64,000 nucleotides of DNA from Formosa sp. Hel1_31_208 (GTDB lineage Bacteria > Bacteroidota > Bacteroidia > Flavobacteriales > Flavobacteriaceae). Position numbers and translations under genes: made by a program. Of this stretch, positions 32,902-41,598 are shown in pieces; the stretch's first letter is position 1; the number at the start of each line of letters is the position of its first letter. The stretch covers positions 1,086,501-1,150,500 of the forward strand of contig NZ_LT629733.1 in the NCBI RefSeq assembly GCF_900104785.1, in the 5' to 3' direction. Below the pieces are notes generated by a model. That model was given only the letters and a program-made list of their open reading frames with translations. It was not told where the DNA came from and did no database searches.

Positions 32902-33765
32902 CTATCCTAAATAGGTTTTCAATATTTTACTACGAGACGTATGTTTTAATCTACGAATCGCTTTTTCTTTAATTTGTCTTACACGTTCACGCGTTAAATC
33001 AAATGTTTCTCCAATTTCTTCTAAAGTCATTGGGTGTTGATTTCCAAGACCAAAATATAATCGAATCACATCAGCTTCACGCGGTGTCAATGTTTCTAAA
33101 GCACGTTCTATTTCCGTACGCAAAGATTCATGTAATAAATCTTTATCTGGATTTGGAGATTCACCACTACGCAATACATCGTATAAGTTTGAATCTTCAC
33201 CCTCTACTAAAGGCGCATCCATTGATACGTGACGTCCTGAGTTTTTCATTGACTCTTTAACGTCGTTAATAGTCATGTCTAGCTCTTTTGCAATTTCTTC
33301 TGCACTAGGCGGACGCTCATGACTTTGCTCTAAAAAGGCAAAGGTCTTATTAATTTTATTAATAGAACCAATCTTATTCAATGGTAAACGCACAATACGA
33401 GACTGTTCAGCTAATGCTTGAAGAATCGATTGACGAATCCACCACACGGCGTAAGATATGAATTTAAATCCACGTGTCTCATCAAAACGTTGTGCAGCTT
33501 TAATTAAACCTAAATTACCTTCATTAATTAAATCTGGTAATGTTAAGCCTTGGTTTTGATATTGTTTAGCAACAGAAACGACGAAACGTAAATTTGCTTT
33601 CGTTAGTTTTTCCAAAGCTAGTTGGTCACCAGCTTTGATGCGCTGAGCTAATTCAACCTCTTCGTCGGCTGTAATCAAGTCAACCTTTCCAATTTCTTGT
33701 AAATATTTATCTAACGATGCAGTTTCTCTATTGGTAACCTGCTTCGTAATTTTTAGTTGTCTCAT
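32902..33765 (-). CDS. rpoD: Primary sigma-70 factor RpoD, short Bacteroidota form
   Basis: The 287-aa protein has region 1.2 ([16 protein letters not shown]), region 2 ([20 protein letters not shown], then [15 protein letters not shown]), region 3 and region 4 ([15 protein letters not shown], then [20 protein letters not shown]). It lacks region 1.1 and the non-conserved insert, typical of the Bacteroidota housekeeping sigma factor. It recognises the TAnnTTTG/TTG promoters. The start is supported by a clear Shine-Dalgarno site 6 bases upstream. It is monocistronic with its own terminator. Confidence 0.95.
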   Translation of the reverse strand: MRQLKITKQVTNRETASLDKYLQEIGKVDLITADEEVELAQRIKAGDQLALEKLTKANLRFVVSVAKQYQNQGLTLPDLINEGNLGLIKAAQRFDETRGFKFISYAVWWIRQSILQALAEQSRIVRLPLNKIGSINKINKTFAFLEQSHERPPSAEEIAKELDMTINDVKESMKNSGRHVSMDAPLVEGEDSNLYDVLRSGESPNPDKDLLHESLRTEIERALETLTPREADVIRLYFGLGNQHPMTLEEIGETFDLTRERVRQIKEKAIRRLKHTSRSKILKTYLG

Positions 33766-33771
33766 GTAATT

Positions 33772-33781
33772 ATCTCCTTTT
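33772..33781 (-). promoter_or_regulatory. Strong Shine-Dalgarno site before rpoD
   Basis: On the minus strand AAAAGGAGAT lies 6 bases before the rpoD ATG. Genes around it lack such sites, as expected in Bacteroidota where the anti-SD is sequestered on the ribosome. Confidence 0.7.
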
Positions 33782-33856
33782 AATTTGGGTAAATGTAATA
33801 CGCTATATAGTTATACGTAACAAGTCCTAAAAATGTTACAAGAAATCAAAATTAAT

Positions 33857-34231
33857 TTAAATTTTAATAAGTTTTTTATCATTTAGATTAATGTCGTGCA
33901 GCATTTCATTCGTGAATTTGTAATGTCCTTTAGTTGTAATAAGTTTAAATTGGTGAGATTTTAATGCGCTCAAGGCGTTAAGAAACAACCACTTAGACTT
34001 TAAGAGCTTTGGTTTTACACTTTTAAGGCTAATGTCAAAATAGTATTTTCTGCCTTCTTTTTCAGCTACAATATCAGGAGTGATGCTAATATCGCTTCCT
34101 TTTTTTAGAAATGATTTAGGGGTTTCGTAGCCTTCGGTATCGGCTTTAATGTTTTCAAATCCATGTTGCTCAAGATAATCTACCGAGTTTTTTAAAATGT
34201 CCTTGTATTTTTCTTTGTCTGCTTGTATCAT
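33857..34231 (-). CDS. Small conserved-type protein, possible PD-(D/E)xK-like fold
   Basis: The 124-aa protein has no signal peptide. The centre reads SDISITPDIVAEKEGRKYYF followed by DISLKS, with D53 and K70 spaced as in restriction endonuclease-like folds. The middle acidic residue of the usual (D/E)xK is Ser here, so activity is doubtful. The N-terminal part is a helix (YKDILKNSVDYLEQHGF). I do not recognise a named family. It is upstream of rpoD on the same strand with a 91-base gap. Confidence 0.55.
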   Translation of the reverse strand: MIQADKEKYKDILKNSVDYLEQHGFENIKADTEGYETPKSFLKKGSDISITPDIVAEKEGRKYYFDISLKSVKPKLLKSKWLFLNALSALKSHQFKLITTKGHYKFTNEMLHDINLNDKKLIKI

Positions 34232-34330
34232 AGCTCATAAGATAAGAAAAACTATGACGTATGCAAGTTAAAAGACTATTGGCTCAACAATGTTTAGCCA
34301 ATAAAGCATGCTCTAAAAGCAAATCGTTGT

Positions 34331-35386
34331 TTAACAATCGATGGATGAAAGCGTAATCACCATAACATACTGCATATCATTTTCATCATCGTCAATTCTA
34401 ACAAAAATGCTCTGATTGTTTTCCGAATTAATAAAGACATCGCTAGATATAATAGCATTGGTACTATTTAAGGCCTCTTCTTGAGTTTCGTAATAGTTAA
34501 TATCGAATGCTTCGTCTAATTCTAAAGTATCAAAAATACAGAAGGTATAGTCATCTAAAATAAATTCGGAAATACCGCTTCCAATTTCTGTTTCACAAAC
34601 TTCAAACACAAAGTTTCCGCAATCGGCAAATTCTGGATCACAACGTTGATTTAATACCAATTCTCTGTCTCCATTTTTTAGTAGAAAGGAGTTTTCATCT
34701 AGGTATTCAACCTTCCAATCAAAATTGAAGAACGTTCCAATTTCCGAAGTATCATTAAGACCAATATTGATGTGCAATTCATTTTCAATGATAAATGGTG
34801 ACCATGAACCACTCATCAAAACGTCGTTGACATTTAAAGTGGTAAACCCATTTGACTCTTGAAAAATACCACCTAGGTAGTCATTGCTATAATTGTAACT
34901 ATAGCCAACCTTCCAAATACAGCTCTGTATAAGTTGATTACATTCAAAAACTAACTCTTCATTTAAGCACTCATCAATAGCAGCTTTCAATTCTTCCTTT
35001 GTATTTATTATGAATTCCTCACCAGTTGAGAGCGTGCTAGTAATAGGAAAACTGATACTAATGGATAAGGAAAGATCTAAGTCTTCTAAAAACGAACTAA
35101 ATTGGTCATCATCAATTATGAGATGAGAAGACAGGAGTTCATTGCTGTTATCAAATACAAATAAGGTTAGCGGATAGATAAAGTCGATACATGCGATACT
35201 CTTATCAGGTCTCACATCATTACTTGCTATATCTTGAAGGTTTTTAAAAAGATCAGAATCTGTTGTGATGATTTCCATGAATTCTCCATTAGGAGTATTG
35301 TTAAGATTGTCATCTTCATCATAAGCACAAGCGGTGATAATTAATAAAGCGAGTAAGATTGAAAATTTAGGTAGAGATAATTTCAT
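34331..35386 (-). CDS. Predicted lipoprotein, Bacteroidota-type, unknown function
   Basis: The 351-aa protein has a lipoprotein signal (FSILLALLIITACAY, lipobox ITAC). It continues into an acidic, beta-rich part with several cysteines (CIDFIYPLTLFVFD, ECLNEELVFECNQLIQSCIW, CDPEFADCGNFVFEVCE). The first domain (about 30-140) has the VTLFVFDNSNELL type of strand found in Bacteroidota surface lipoproteins. It probably faces the outside of the outer membrane. The ligand is unknown. It ends 99 bases before the next minus-strand gene and begins opposite the pnp terminator. Confidence 0.65.
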   Translation of the reverse strand: MKLSLPKFSILLALLIITACAYDEDDNLNNTPNGEFMEIITTDSDLFKNLQDIASNDVRPDKSIACIDFIYPLTLFVFDNSNELLSSHLIIDDDQFSSFLEDLDLSLSISISFPITSTLSTGEEFIINTKEELKAAIDECLNEELVFECNQLIQSCIWKVGYSYNYSNDYLGGIFQESNGFTTLNVNDVLMSGSWSPFIIENELHINIGLNDTSEIGTFFNFDWKVEYLDENSFLLKNGDRELVLNQRCDPEFADCGNFVFEVCETEIGSGISEFILDDYTFCIFDTLELDEAFDINYYETQEEALNSTNAIISSDVFINSENNQSIFVRIDDDENDMQYVMVITLSSIDC

Positions 35387-35610
35387 AATAGCGATTTAAT
35401 AGAGGATTCATCTATTGGTTAATGGTGGCGTCGTAACACTATAAACTTTAGTCAAACGTCAAAAATTCAACGCTAAGCATAGGCTTTATAGTGGCTATTG
35501 GTATCAAAATTAGTGCCGAGACTGGCTTAAGACAATTAAAAAACTAGTGTTTCTTAATAATTAGTGATTTTGTACAAGGTTACGGAATTAAAATTATGCT
35601 ATTAAAATAA

Positions 35611-35640
35611 AAAAGCCTACCAAATTTTTGGTAGGCTTTT
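35611..35640. terminator. Bidirectional intrinsic terminator after pnp
   Basis: The 14-bp stem AAAAGCCTACCAAA/TTTGGTAGGCTTTT has a 2-base TT loop and A/T runs on both sides. It sits 20 bases after the pnp stop on the minus strand. Confidence 0.9.
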
Positions 35641-35659
35641 TATAAGTTACAACACTTAA

Positions 35660-37909
35660 TTAGTTTTGTTTATCTTCTCTCGGCTTGCGATCATCACGAC
35701 GATTATCACGTCCACGATTATCTCTACCTCTGTTATCACGTCCACCAGAACGTTTATCATCTCTTGGTGGTCTTGCTACGTAACCTTCTGGTTTTGGTAA
35801 AAGGGCTTTACGAGATACTTTCTCTTTACGTGTTCTTGGATCTTGTCCAAAATACTTCACGTCAAAAACGTCTCCCATGTTTACAACATCAGATACATTC
35901 TCAGTACGTTCCCAAGCTAATTCACTGACGTGTAATAAGACTTCGTTTCCAGGGGCATCCATATATTCTACTACAGCACCAAAATCAAGCATTTTAATCA
36001 CTTTTACTTCGTAAACGCTTCCAACTGTAGGCTTAAATAAGATGGCATCTATTTTTGCCATTACAGCCTCGATGCCTTTTTTACCAACACCTAAAATTTC
36101 AACAATACCTTCTTCAGTCACTGGATCTTCATTAATAACGATAGTAGTCTCAGTTTCTTTTTGCATTTCCTGAATTACTTTTCCACCAGGTCCAATTAAG
36201 GCTCCAATAAATTCATTAGGAACACGTCTTGTTACCATTGTAGGCGCATGCTCTTTAACATCTGCATTTGGTGTTGCAATTGTATCCGTTAATTTCTCTA
36301 AGATATGTAAACGACCATCACGAGCTTGTTTTAATGCATTCACTAAAATCTCATATGACAATCCTTTTACTTTAATATCCATTTGACATGCTGTAATACC
36401 ATCTGCAGTACCCGTAACTTTAAAATCCATATCTCCTAAATGATCTTCATCACCTAAAATATCAGATAATACAGCATACTTTCCAGACTCTGCATCAGAG
36501 ATTAATCCCATTGCAATACCAGAAACTGGTTTTGTCATTTGTACACCAGCATCCATAAGTGCCATAGTACCAGAACAAACTGTTGCCATAGAAGAAGAAC
36601 CGTTAGATTCTAATACTTCAGATACAATACGCACGGTGTAAGGACAATCTTCCGGAATCATTCCTTTTAAAGCACGTTGTGCTAAATTACCATGTCCTAC
36701 TTCTCTACGAGATGTTCCACGAATTGGTCTTGCTTCTCCAGTACAAAAAGGAGGGAAGTTATAATGAAGATAGAAACGTTCTTCACCTTCTTGAGAAGGC
36801 ATGTCTATTTGATTAGCATCTCTCGATGTTCCTAAAGTTACTGTAGCTAAGGCTTGAGTTTCTCCACGTGTAAAGATTGAAGAACCATGTGTTGATGGTA
36901 AGTAATCTACCTCACACCAAATAGGTCTAATCTCATCAGTCTTACGACCATCTAAACGTAAACCTTCGTTTAAGGTTAAATCTCTAATCGCAGCTTTTTC
37001 AGCTTTGCGATAATAATCAGAAACTAAACCGCCATAATCTTCTAATTCTTCTTCAGAAAACGTTGCTTTAATATCTTCTTTTATTTGTTGAAATGCAGCA
37101 CTTCTTTCATGTTTAGCAGATCCGGCTTTTGCAATAGCATACACTTTATCGTAAGCCATGTCATGAACCTTCTTCTCTAAATCTTCATCTTCTCTTTCAC
37201 CTTCATACTCACGAATCTCTTTCTTTCCGAAAGCTTCAGCTAATCTCACTTGAGCAGCACATTGAACTTTAATAGCTTCGTGTGCAAACTTAATGGCATC
37301 TGCCATTTCTTCTTCTGAAATCTCATCCATTTCACCTTCTACCATCATTACTGAATCGGCAGAAGCACCAATCATCATATCTAAATCAGATTCGGCTAAT
37401 TGCGCACGGGTTGGATTAATTACAAATTCACCGTTAACACGACCAACTCTTGCTTCAGAGATCGGACATTCAAAAGGGAAATCTGATAATTGAATAGCTG
37501 CCGAAGCTGCTAAACCTGCCATTGCATCTGGCATAACGTCGTCATCATGAGACATTAATTGAATCATCACCTGAGTTTCAGAGTGATAATCTTTTGGGAA
37601 TAATGGACGTAATACACGATCCACTAATCGCATTGTTAATACTTCGCCATCACTTGGTCTTGCTTCTCTTTTGAAGAAACCTCCAGGGTAACGACCTGCC
37701 GCAGCAAATTTTTCTCTGTAATCTACCGTTAACGGCAGAAAATTAAGGTCTTTTTGTTCGTAGTTGGAAACAACTGTACATAATAACATACATTTTCCAG
37801 ATTGAACAACAACGCTACCATGCGCTTGTTTTGCTAATTTTCCAGTTTCGATAGAAATTTCTCTACCGTCCCCTAGGTCAATGACCTCTCTAAAAACTTT
37901 TGGAATCAT
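35660..37909 (-). CDS. pnp: Polyribonucleotide nucleotidyltransferase
   Basis: I take the ATG at 37907-37909 ([20 protein letters not shown]), giving 749 aa; an in-frame ATG 51 bases earlier adds a stretch unlike the family. Two RNase PH domains (about 5-220 and 310-540, with [17 protein letters not shown] and GIAMGLI...[16 protein letters not shown]), a KH domain ([20 protein letters not shown]) and an S1 domain ([20 protein letters not shown]) are present. The tail is a low-complexity [20 protein letters not shown] that may bind RNA. PNPase degrades RNA phosphorolytically and adds tails. It follows rpsO on the same strand as in many bacteria, but a terminator lies between. Confidence 0.97.
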   Translation of the reverse strand: MIPKVFREVIDLGDGREISIETGKLAKQAHGSVVVQSGKCMLLCTVVSNYEQKDLNFLPLTVDYREKFAAAGRYPGGFFKREARPSDGEVLTMRLVDRVLRPLFPKDYHSETQVMIQLMSHDDDVMPDAMAGLAASAAIQLSDFPFECPISEARVGRVNGEFVINPTRAQLAESDLDMMIGASADSVMMVEGEMDEISEEEMADAIKFAHEAIKVQCAAQVRLAEAFGKKEIREYEGEREDEDLEKKVHDMAYDKVYAIAKAGSAKHERSAAFQQIKEDIKATFSEEELEDYGGLVSDYYRKAEKAAIRDLTLNEGLRLDGRKTDEIRPIWCEVDYLPSTHGSSIFTRGETQALATVTLGTSRDANQIDMPSQEGEERFYLHYNFPPFCTGEARPIRGTSRREVGHGNLAQRALKGMIPEDCPYTVRIVSEVLESNGSSSMATVCSGTMALMDAGVQMTKPVSGIAMGLISDAESGKYAVLSDILGDEDHLGDMDFKVTGTADGITACQMDIKVKGLSYEILVNALKQARDGRLHILEKLTDTIATPNADVKEHAPTMVTRRVPNEFIGALIGPGGKVIQEMQKETETTIVINEDPVTEEGIVEILGVGKKGIEAVMAKIDAILFKPTVGSVYEVKVIKMLDFGAVVEYMDAPGNEVLLHVSELAWERTENVSDVVNMGDVFDVKYFGQDPRTRKEKVSRKALLPKPEGYVARPPRDDKRSGGRDNRGRDNRGRDNRRDDRKPREDKQN

Positions 37910-38091
37910 AAATTTTTTTAATTCTAGTTTTGCCGGTGATTGAGCGTCGTCGATATCCACGGCAAAAAATGTTAAACAATGGTCGTTGTGTTGTTGTAGT
38001 TGTTGTGCGACATCTGTAATGTCATGACCAATGAAAAACTATGTTTAGCTTCTTATTTACGATGGTTATACTCTGTCGTGAGAGTTAATTA

Positions 38092-38119
38092 TATAAAAAA
38101 AGAGGCACGAAGCCTCTTT
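38092..38119 (-). terminator. Intrinsic terminator of rpsO
   Basis: The stem AAAGAGGC-ACGAA-GCCTCTTT is followed on the minus strand by a run of T. It begins 5 bases after the rpsO stop and may attenuate rather than block transcription into pnp. Confidence 0.9.
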
Positions 38120-38123
38120 GATC

Positions 38124-38393
38124 TTATTTTCTTAATTCTAATTCCTTTACTATCGCACGATATCTCATGATATCCTTCTTAGTTAAGTAATCTAGTAAAG
38201 ACCGACGTTTTCCTACTAATTTCACCAACGAACGTTCTGTGTTAAAATCTTTACGATTTTTCTTTAAATGTTCAGTTAGGTGGTTAATTCTGTAAGTAAA
38301 CAAAGCAATTTGCCCTTCAGCAGAACCTGTGTCCTTTTGGTCTTTGCCATGTTTTTTAAAAATGGCTTCTTTTTCTTTTTGATCTAAATACAT
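38124..38393 (-). CDS. rpsO: Small-subunit ribosomal protein uS15
   Basis: The start is the ATG at 38391-38393 (MYLDQKEKEAIFKKHGKD), giving 89 aa, the standard length. The longer open frame reads through the promoter and 5' leader. Conserved blocks are DTGSAEGQIALFTYRINHLT, EHLKKNRKDFNTERSLVKLV and GKRRSLLDYLTKKDIMRY. S15 binds the central domain of 16S rRNA. Its gene commonly precedes pnp, as here. A promoter with matching -33 and -7 elements is found at 38449-38477. The 5' leader of about 50 bases could serve in autoregulation, which is known for S15 in other bacteria, though no structure is proven here. Confidence 0.97.
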   Translation of the reverse strand: MYLDQKEKEAIFKKHGKDQKDTGSAEGQIALFTYRINHLTEHLKKNRKDFNTERSLVKLVGKRRSLLDYLTKKDIMRYRAIVKELELRK

Positions 38394-38448
38394 GCTAATA
38401 TTATTGTAAATGATTGTTATGTACGTTGAAAGTCTATCTTTCAAGCGG

Positions 38449-38477
38449 CAAATATAGTAATTTTTAATCATTTACAA
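38449..38477 (-). promoter_or_regulatory. Flavobacterial promoter of rpsO
   Basis: On the minus strand TTG (38475-38477) is followed after 18 bases by TATATTTG (38449-38456), matching the Bacteroidota TTG/TAnnTTTG consensus. Transcription would start about 50 bases before the rpsO ATG. Confidence 0.65.
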
Positions 38478-38574
38478 GGATTATACTATTAGTTTTCAAT
38501 TTTTTCGAACTCGGAATTAAACGTTTTTAAATTAGTTTGGTCTTAACATCATATTAACATTAAAAAAAGCAATT

Positions 38575-39462
38575 ATGAATTTATTAAATCAAGTATTCAA
38601 AACTACGACTACACCTAGTTTGAGTGCAAGAGTATCAAAAGTAATGTTAGCCTTTGTGGTTTTAGGTTTGGCATTTACGAGTTGTAGTAATGATGAGGCT
38701 GCTGTTCCTGCCGAGACACAAAATACAGAGATTTCTGAAGTTGCATTATCTTCAGAAATAGACACGGCTGCTAATGTTATTGGCGACGTGATTATTAGCG
38801 CATACGAAGGTCAAGAGTCTGATGAGTTAGGTCGTCTGGCCGAACCCGACTCAGGATTGCCTGAATGTGTAACAATTACCCTTGTTGCACAGCAAAATTT
38901 TAGAGAGCTTACTTTAGATTTCGGAACAGAAGGATGTGTTGTTAACGGTCATTTGTTGAGAGGTCAAATTGTATTAACCTACACCAGAAATCCGGAAGCG
39001 CAAGAAATATTACTCACCTATGATTTAATTGATTTTTATTTCAATGCTAAAAACATCATAGGAAGTAAAACACTTTTAAAGGAACTTTCTAATGATAATG
39101 GAAATCCGCAATTCACCCATACTTTAGATCTTACGGTAATTTGGCCAAATGGTGCACAGGCTAGTAGGGAAGGTTTACGCATTAGAGAGTGGGTTGAAGG
39201 TTTTGGAAGCGGTGTGTTTAGTGATAATGTATTTGAAGTAACTGGTAACTGGACGACAACCTTTGTTAACGGAAATGAGCACACATACCAAGTAGTTGTG
39301 CCTTTGCGTCGCGAAGTGATTTGCTTATATTTTGTGAGTGGAAGTGTGGACGTGCAGCGCACAAACTTTGGTGGAACATTTGACTATGGTAGTGGCGCTT
39401 GTGATAACGCAGCGACATTTACATTCAATAATGGTAATGTAGTTGATATTATCTTGAATTAG
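38575..39462 (+). CDS. Predicted lipoprotein, unknown function
   Basis: The 295-aa protein has a hydrophobic signal (KVMLAFVVLGLAFTSCSNDE) with a lipobox ending at Cys near residue 37. The stretch before it is unusually long and rich in Thr and Ser. The mature part is beta-rich with ELTLDFGTEGCVVNGHLLRG and ITLVAQQNFRE. Similar proteins are common in Flavobacteriia without assigned function. It should be exported to the periplasm or cell surface. It is monocistronic, with a strong terminator shared with the convergent accD. Confidence 0.65.
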   Translation: MNLLNQVFKTTTTPSLSARVSKVMLAFVVLGLAFTSCSNDEAAVPAETQNTEISEVALSSEIDTAANVIGDVIISAYEGQESDELGRLAEPDSGLPECVTITLVAQQNFRELTLDFGTEGCVVNGHLLRGQIVLTYTRNPEAQEILLTYDLIDFYFNAKNIIGSKTLLKELSNDNGNPQFTHTLDLTVIWPNGAQASREGLRIREWVEGFGSGVFSDNVFEVTGNWTTTFVNGNEHTYQVVVPLRREVICLYFVSGSVDVQRTNFGGTFDYGSGACDNAATFTFNNGNVVDIILN

Positions 39463-39480
39463 TTTAATTGTATTGAGAAA

Positions 39481-39508
39481 AAAAAGCGAGCCAAATGGCT
39501 CGCTTTTT
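39481..39508. terminator. Bidirectional intrinsic terminator between lipoprotein gene and accD
   Basis: The perfect 12-bp stem AAAAAGCGAGCC/GGCTCGCTTTTT encloses an AAAT loop. It sits between two convergent genes and ends one base before the accD stop. Confidence 0.92.
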
Positions 39509-40366
39509 TTATGCTCTTAACGGTTGATTTGTAATCAAATCGATATACAAATTCACTTTGTTTTTTAATTCTTTTCGATGGGTAATAAAATCTAGGAACC
39601 CATGTTCTAATAAAAATTCAGAGGTTTGAAAACCTTCTGGTAATTCTTGACCTGTAGTGTCTTTTACAACACGAGGACCTGCGAAACCAATTAAAGCACC
39701 AGGTTCACTAATATTAATATCGCCTAACATTGCAAATGACGCTGTTGTTCCACCAGTAGTAGGATCGGTACATAGTGAAATATAAGGAATACCTGCATCT
39801 GCAAGTTGTGCCAATTTCACCGATGTTTTTGCGAGTTGCATCAATGATAATGCAGCTTCCATCATTCTTGCACCACCAGATTTAGAAATAATCATAAACG
39901 GTGTTTTCTTTTGTAAAGCATAATCTGCAGCACGCGCAATTTTTTCACCCACAACACTTCCCATAGAACCTCCAATAAAAGTGAAATCCATACAAGCAAT
40001 CACAATATTTTTACCTTTAGATTTCCCGACAGCTGTTCTAACCGCATCTTTAAGATTGGTTTTTTCAGTTGCTGCTTTTAAACGGTCTGGATATTTCTTA
40101 GTGTCTTCAAATTTTAATGGATCCTTTGACGTTAATCCTGGATCTAATTCTTTAAATTTATTATCATCGAATAAAATTTCAAAATACTCTTTACTTCCAA
40201 TTCTTACATGATAGCCGTCTTCTGGACTTACATAAAAATTTTGTTCTAGTTCTTTTGTGTCTACAATTTTACCGGTAGGAGATTTATACCACAACCCTTT
40301 AGGCGTGTCTTTTTTCTCTTCGGTAGAAGTCTGTATTCCTTTATCTTTTCTTTTAAACCAAGACAT
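39509..40366 (-). CDS. accD: Acetyl-CoA carboxylase carboxyltransferase beta subunit, no zinc ribbon
   Basis: The 285-aa protein has the crotonase-type core with [60 protein letters not shown] and [13 protein letters not shown]. With AccA it moves the carboxyl group from biotin to acetyl-CoA, the first step of fatty acid synthesis. The N-terminal region that in E. coli holds a Cys4 zinc ribbon reads [20 protein letters not shown], then [13 protein letters not shown], with all four cysteines replaced. This loss also occurs in related flavobacterial sequences as far as I know. It follows fbaA on the same strand, 36 bases apart. Confidence 0.95.
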   Translation of the reverse strand: MSWFKRKDKGIQTSTEEKKDTPKGLWYKSPTGKIVDTKELEQNFYVSPEDGYHVRIGSKEYFEILFDDNKFKELDPGLTSKDPLKFEDTKKYPDRLKAATEKTNLKDAVRTAVGKSKGKNIVIACMDFTFIGGSMGSVVGEKIARAADYALQKKTPFMIISKSGGARMMEAALSLMQLAKTSVKLAQLADAGIPYISLCTDPTTGGTTASFAMLGDINISEPGALIGFAGPRVVKDTTGQELPEGFQTSEFLLEHGFLDFITHRKELKNKVNLYIDLITNQPLRA

Positions 40367-40402
40367 TCAACATCGTTTTAGTTAGTAGTTAGTGATGCAA
40401 AG

Positions 40403-41470
40403 TTATAAAGTATTTACATTATTCAGGTCTTCAAAGGCCTTTTTTAAACGTTCTACAAATGCATCTTCTCCTTTTCTAAGCCAAACACGTGGGTCATAAT
40501 ACTTTTTATTTGGGACATCATCACCATCTGGATTTCCAATTTGTTGCTTTAAATACGCTTCCTTTTCTCTCATATAATCACGGATTCCACTCATAAAGGC
40601 GTATTGCATATCGGTGTCAATATTCATTTTGATCACACCATATCCAATGGCTTCTCTTATCTCCTCCACTGTTGATCCAGAACCACCATGAAATACAAAA
40701 TCAATATGGTTGTGTGGTAAATTATGTTTTTTTGATAAGTACTCTTGAGAGTTTTTTAGAATTTTCGGAGTTAATTTTACATTTCCTGGCTTATATACAC
40801 CATGCACATTTCCGAAGGCTGCTGCAATGGTAAATTGATCACTTACTTTGCTTAATTCTTCATAGGCATAAGCAACTTCCTCAGGTTGCGTGTATAATTT
40901 AGAATCATCAACGTCTGTATTGTCTACACCATCTTCCTCACCACCAGTAATTCCTAATTCAATTTCAAGGGTCATTCCCATCTTGCTCATGCGCTCAAGG
41001 TAGGTTTTACAAATGTCAATATTTTCTTCAATAGGTTCTTCGGAAAGATCTATCATATGAGAACTGTATAGCGGTTTGCCTGTTTCTTTGAAATGTTGTT
41101 CACTGGCATCCAATAAACCATCAATCCAAGGCAATAGTTTTTTAGCACAGTGATCGGTGTGTAATATCACAGGTACGCCATAAGCTTCGGCCATTAAATG
41201 CACGTGTTTTGCACCAGCTACAGAACCTGCAATAGCAGCTTTTTGATTCTCATTGCTTAATCCTTTTCCAGCATTGAATTGCGCACCTCCATTTGAAAAT
41301 TGAATAATGACTGGAGCATTTAATAGCTTCGCTGTTTCTAAAACACCGTTAATCGTATTTGATCCGATGACATTTACAGCTGGTAAAGCAAATCCTTTTT
41401 CTTTTGCTAGTTTAAAAATAGCTTGTACTTCGTGACCTGTAGCAACTCCTGCTTTTATATTATGACCCAT
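40403..41470 (-). CDS. fbaA: Class II fructose-bisphosphate aldolase
   Basis: The 355-aa protein has the zinc-binding HTDHCAKK, EIELGITGGEEDGVDN, AAFGNVHGVYKPG and DFVFHGGSGSTVEEI motifs, and NIDTDMQYAF for the phosphate site. These match the class IIA FbaA type (about 355 aa). It splits fructose-1,6-bisphosphate to glyceraldehyde-3-phosphate and dihydroxyacetone phosphate in glycolysis and gluconeogenesis. The gene lies upstream of accD on the same strand. A TAACTTTG box on that strand near 40398-40405 could give accD a separate promoter. Confidence 0.96.
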   Translation of the reverse strand: MGHNIKAGVATGHEVQAIFKLAKEKGFALPAVNVIGSNTINGVLETAKLLNAPVIIQFSNGGAQFNAGKGLSNENQKAAIAGSVAGAKHVHLMAEAYGVPVILHTDHCAKKLLPWIDGLLDASEQHFKETGKPLYSSHMIDLSEEPIEENIDICKTYLERMSKMGMTLEIELGITGGEEDGVDNTDVDDSKLYTQPEEVAYAYEELSKVSDQFTIAAAFGNVHGVYKPGNVKLTPKILKNSQEYLSKKHNLPHNHIDFVFHGGSGSTVEEIREAIGYGVIKMNIDTDMQYAFMSGIRDYMREKEAYLKQQIGNPDGDDVPNKKYYDPRVWLRKGEDAFVERLKKAFEDLNNVNTL

Positions 41471-41598
41471 GATTTGTTTTTAGTTGAAAATTAAAAATCA
41501 AAAATAAGCAAAATTTGACGAATATTCGAGCTTATTGAAAGATTCAAAACCCGAAAATTCACGCAAAGGTTTTCGTTTCCGAAGTTAAATAAGACGCA

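Noticed and set aside
38394..38471. Longer N-terminus for uS15
   Set aside because: It covers a good -7 box and the leader; uS15 is 89 aa from the chosen ATG.
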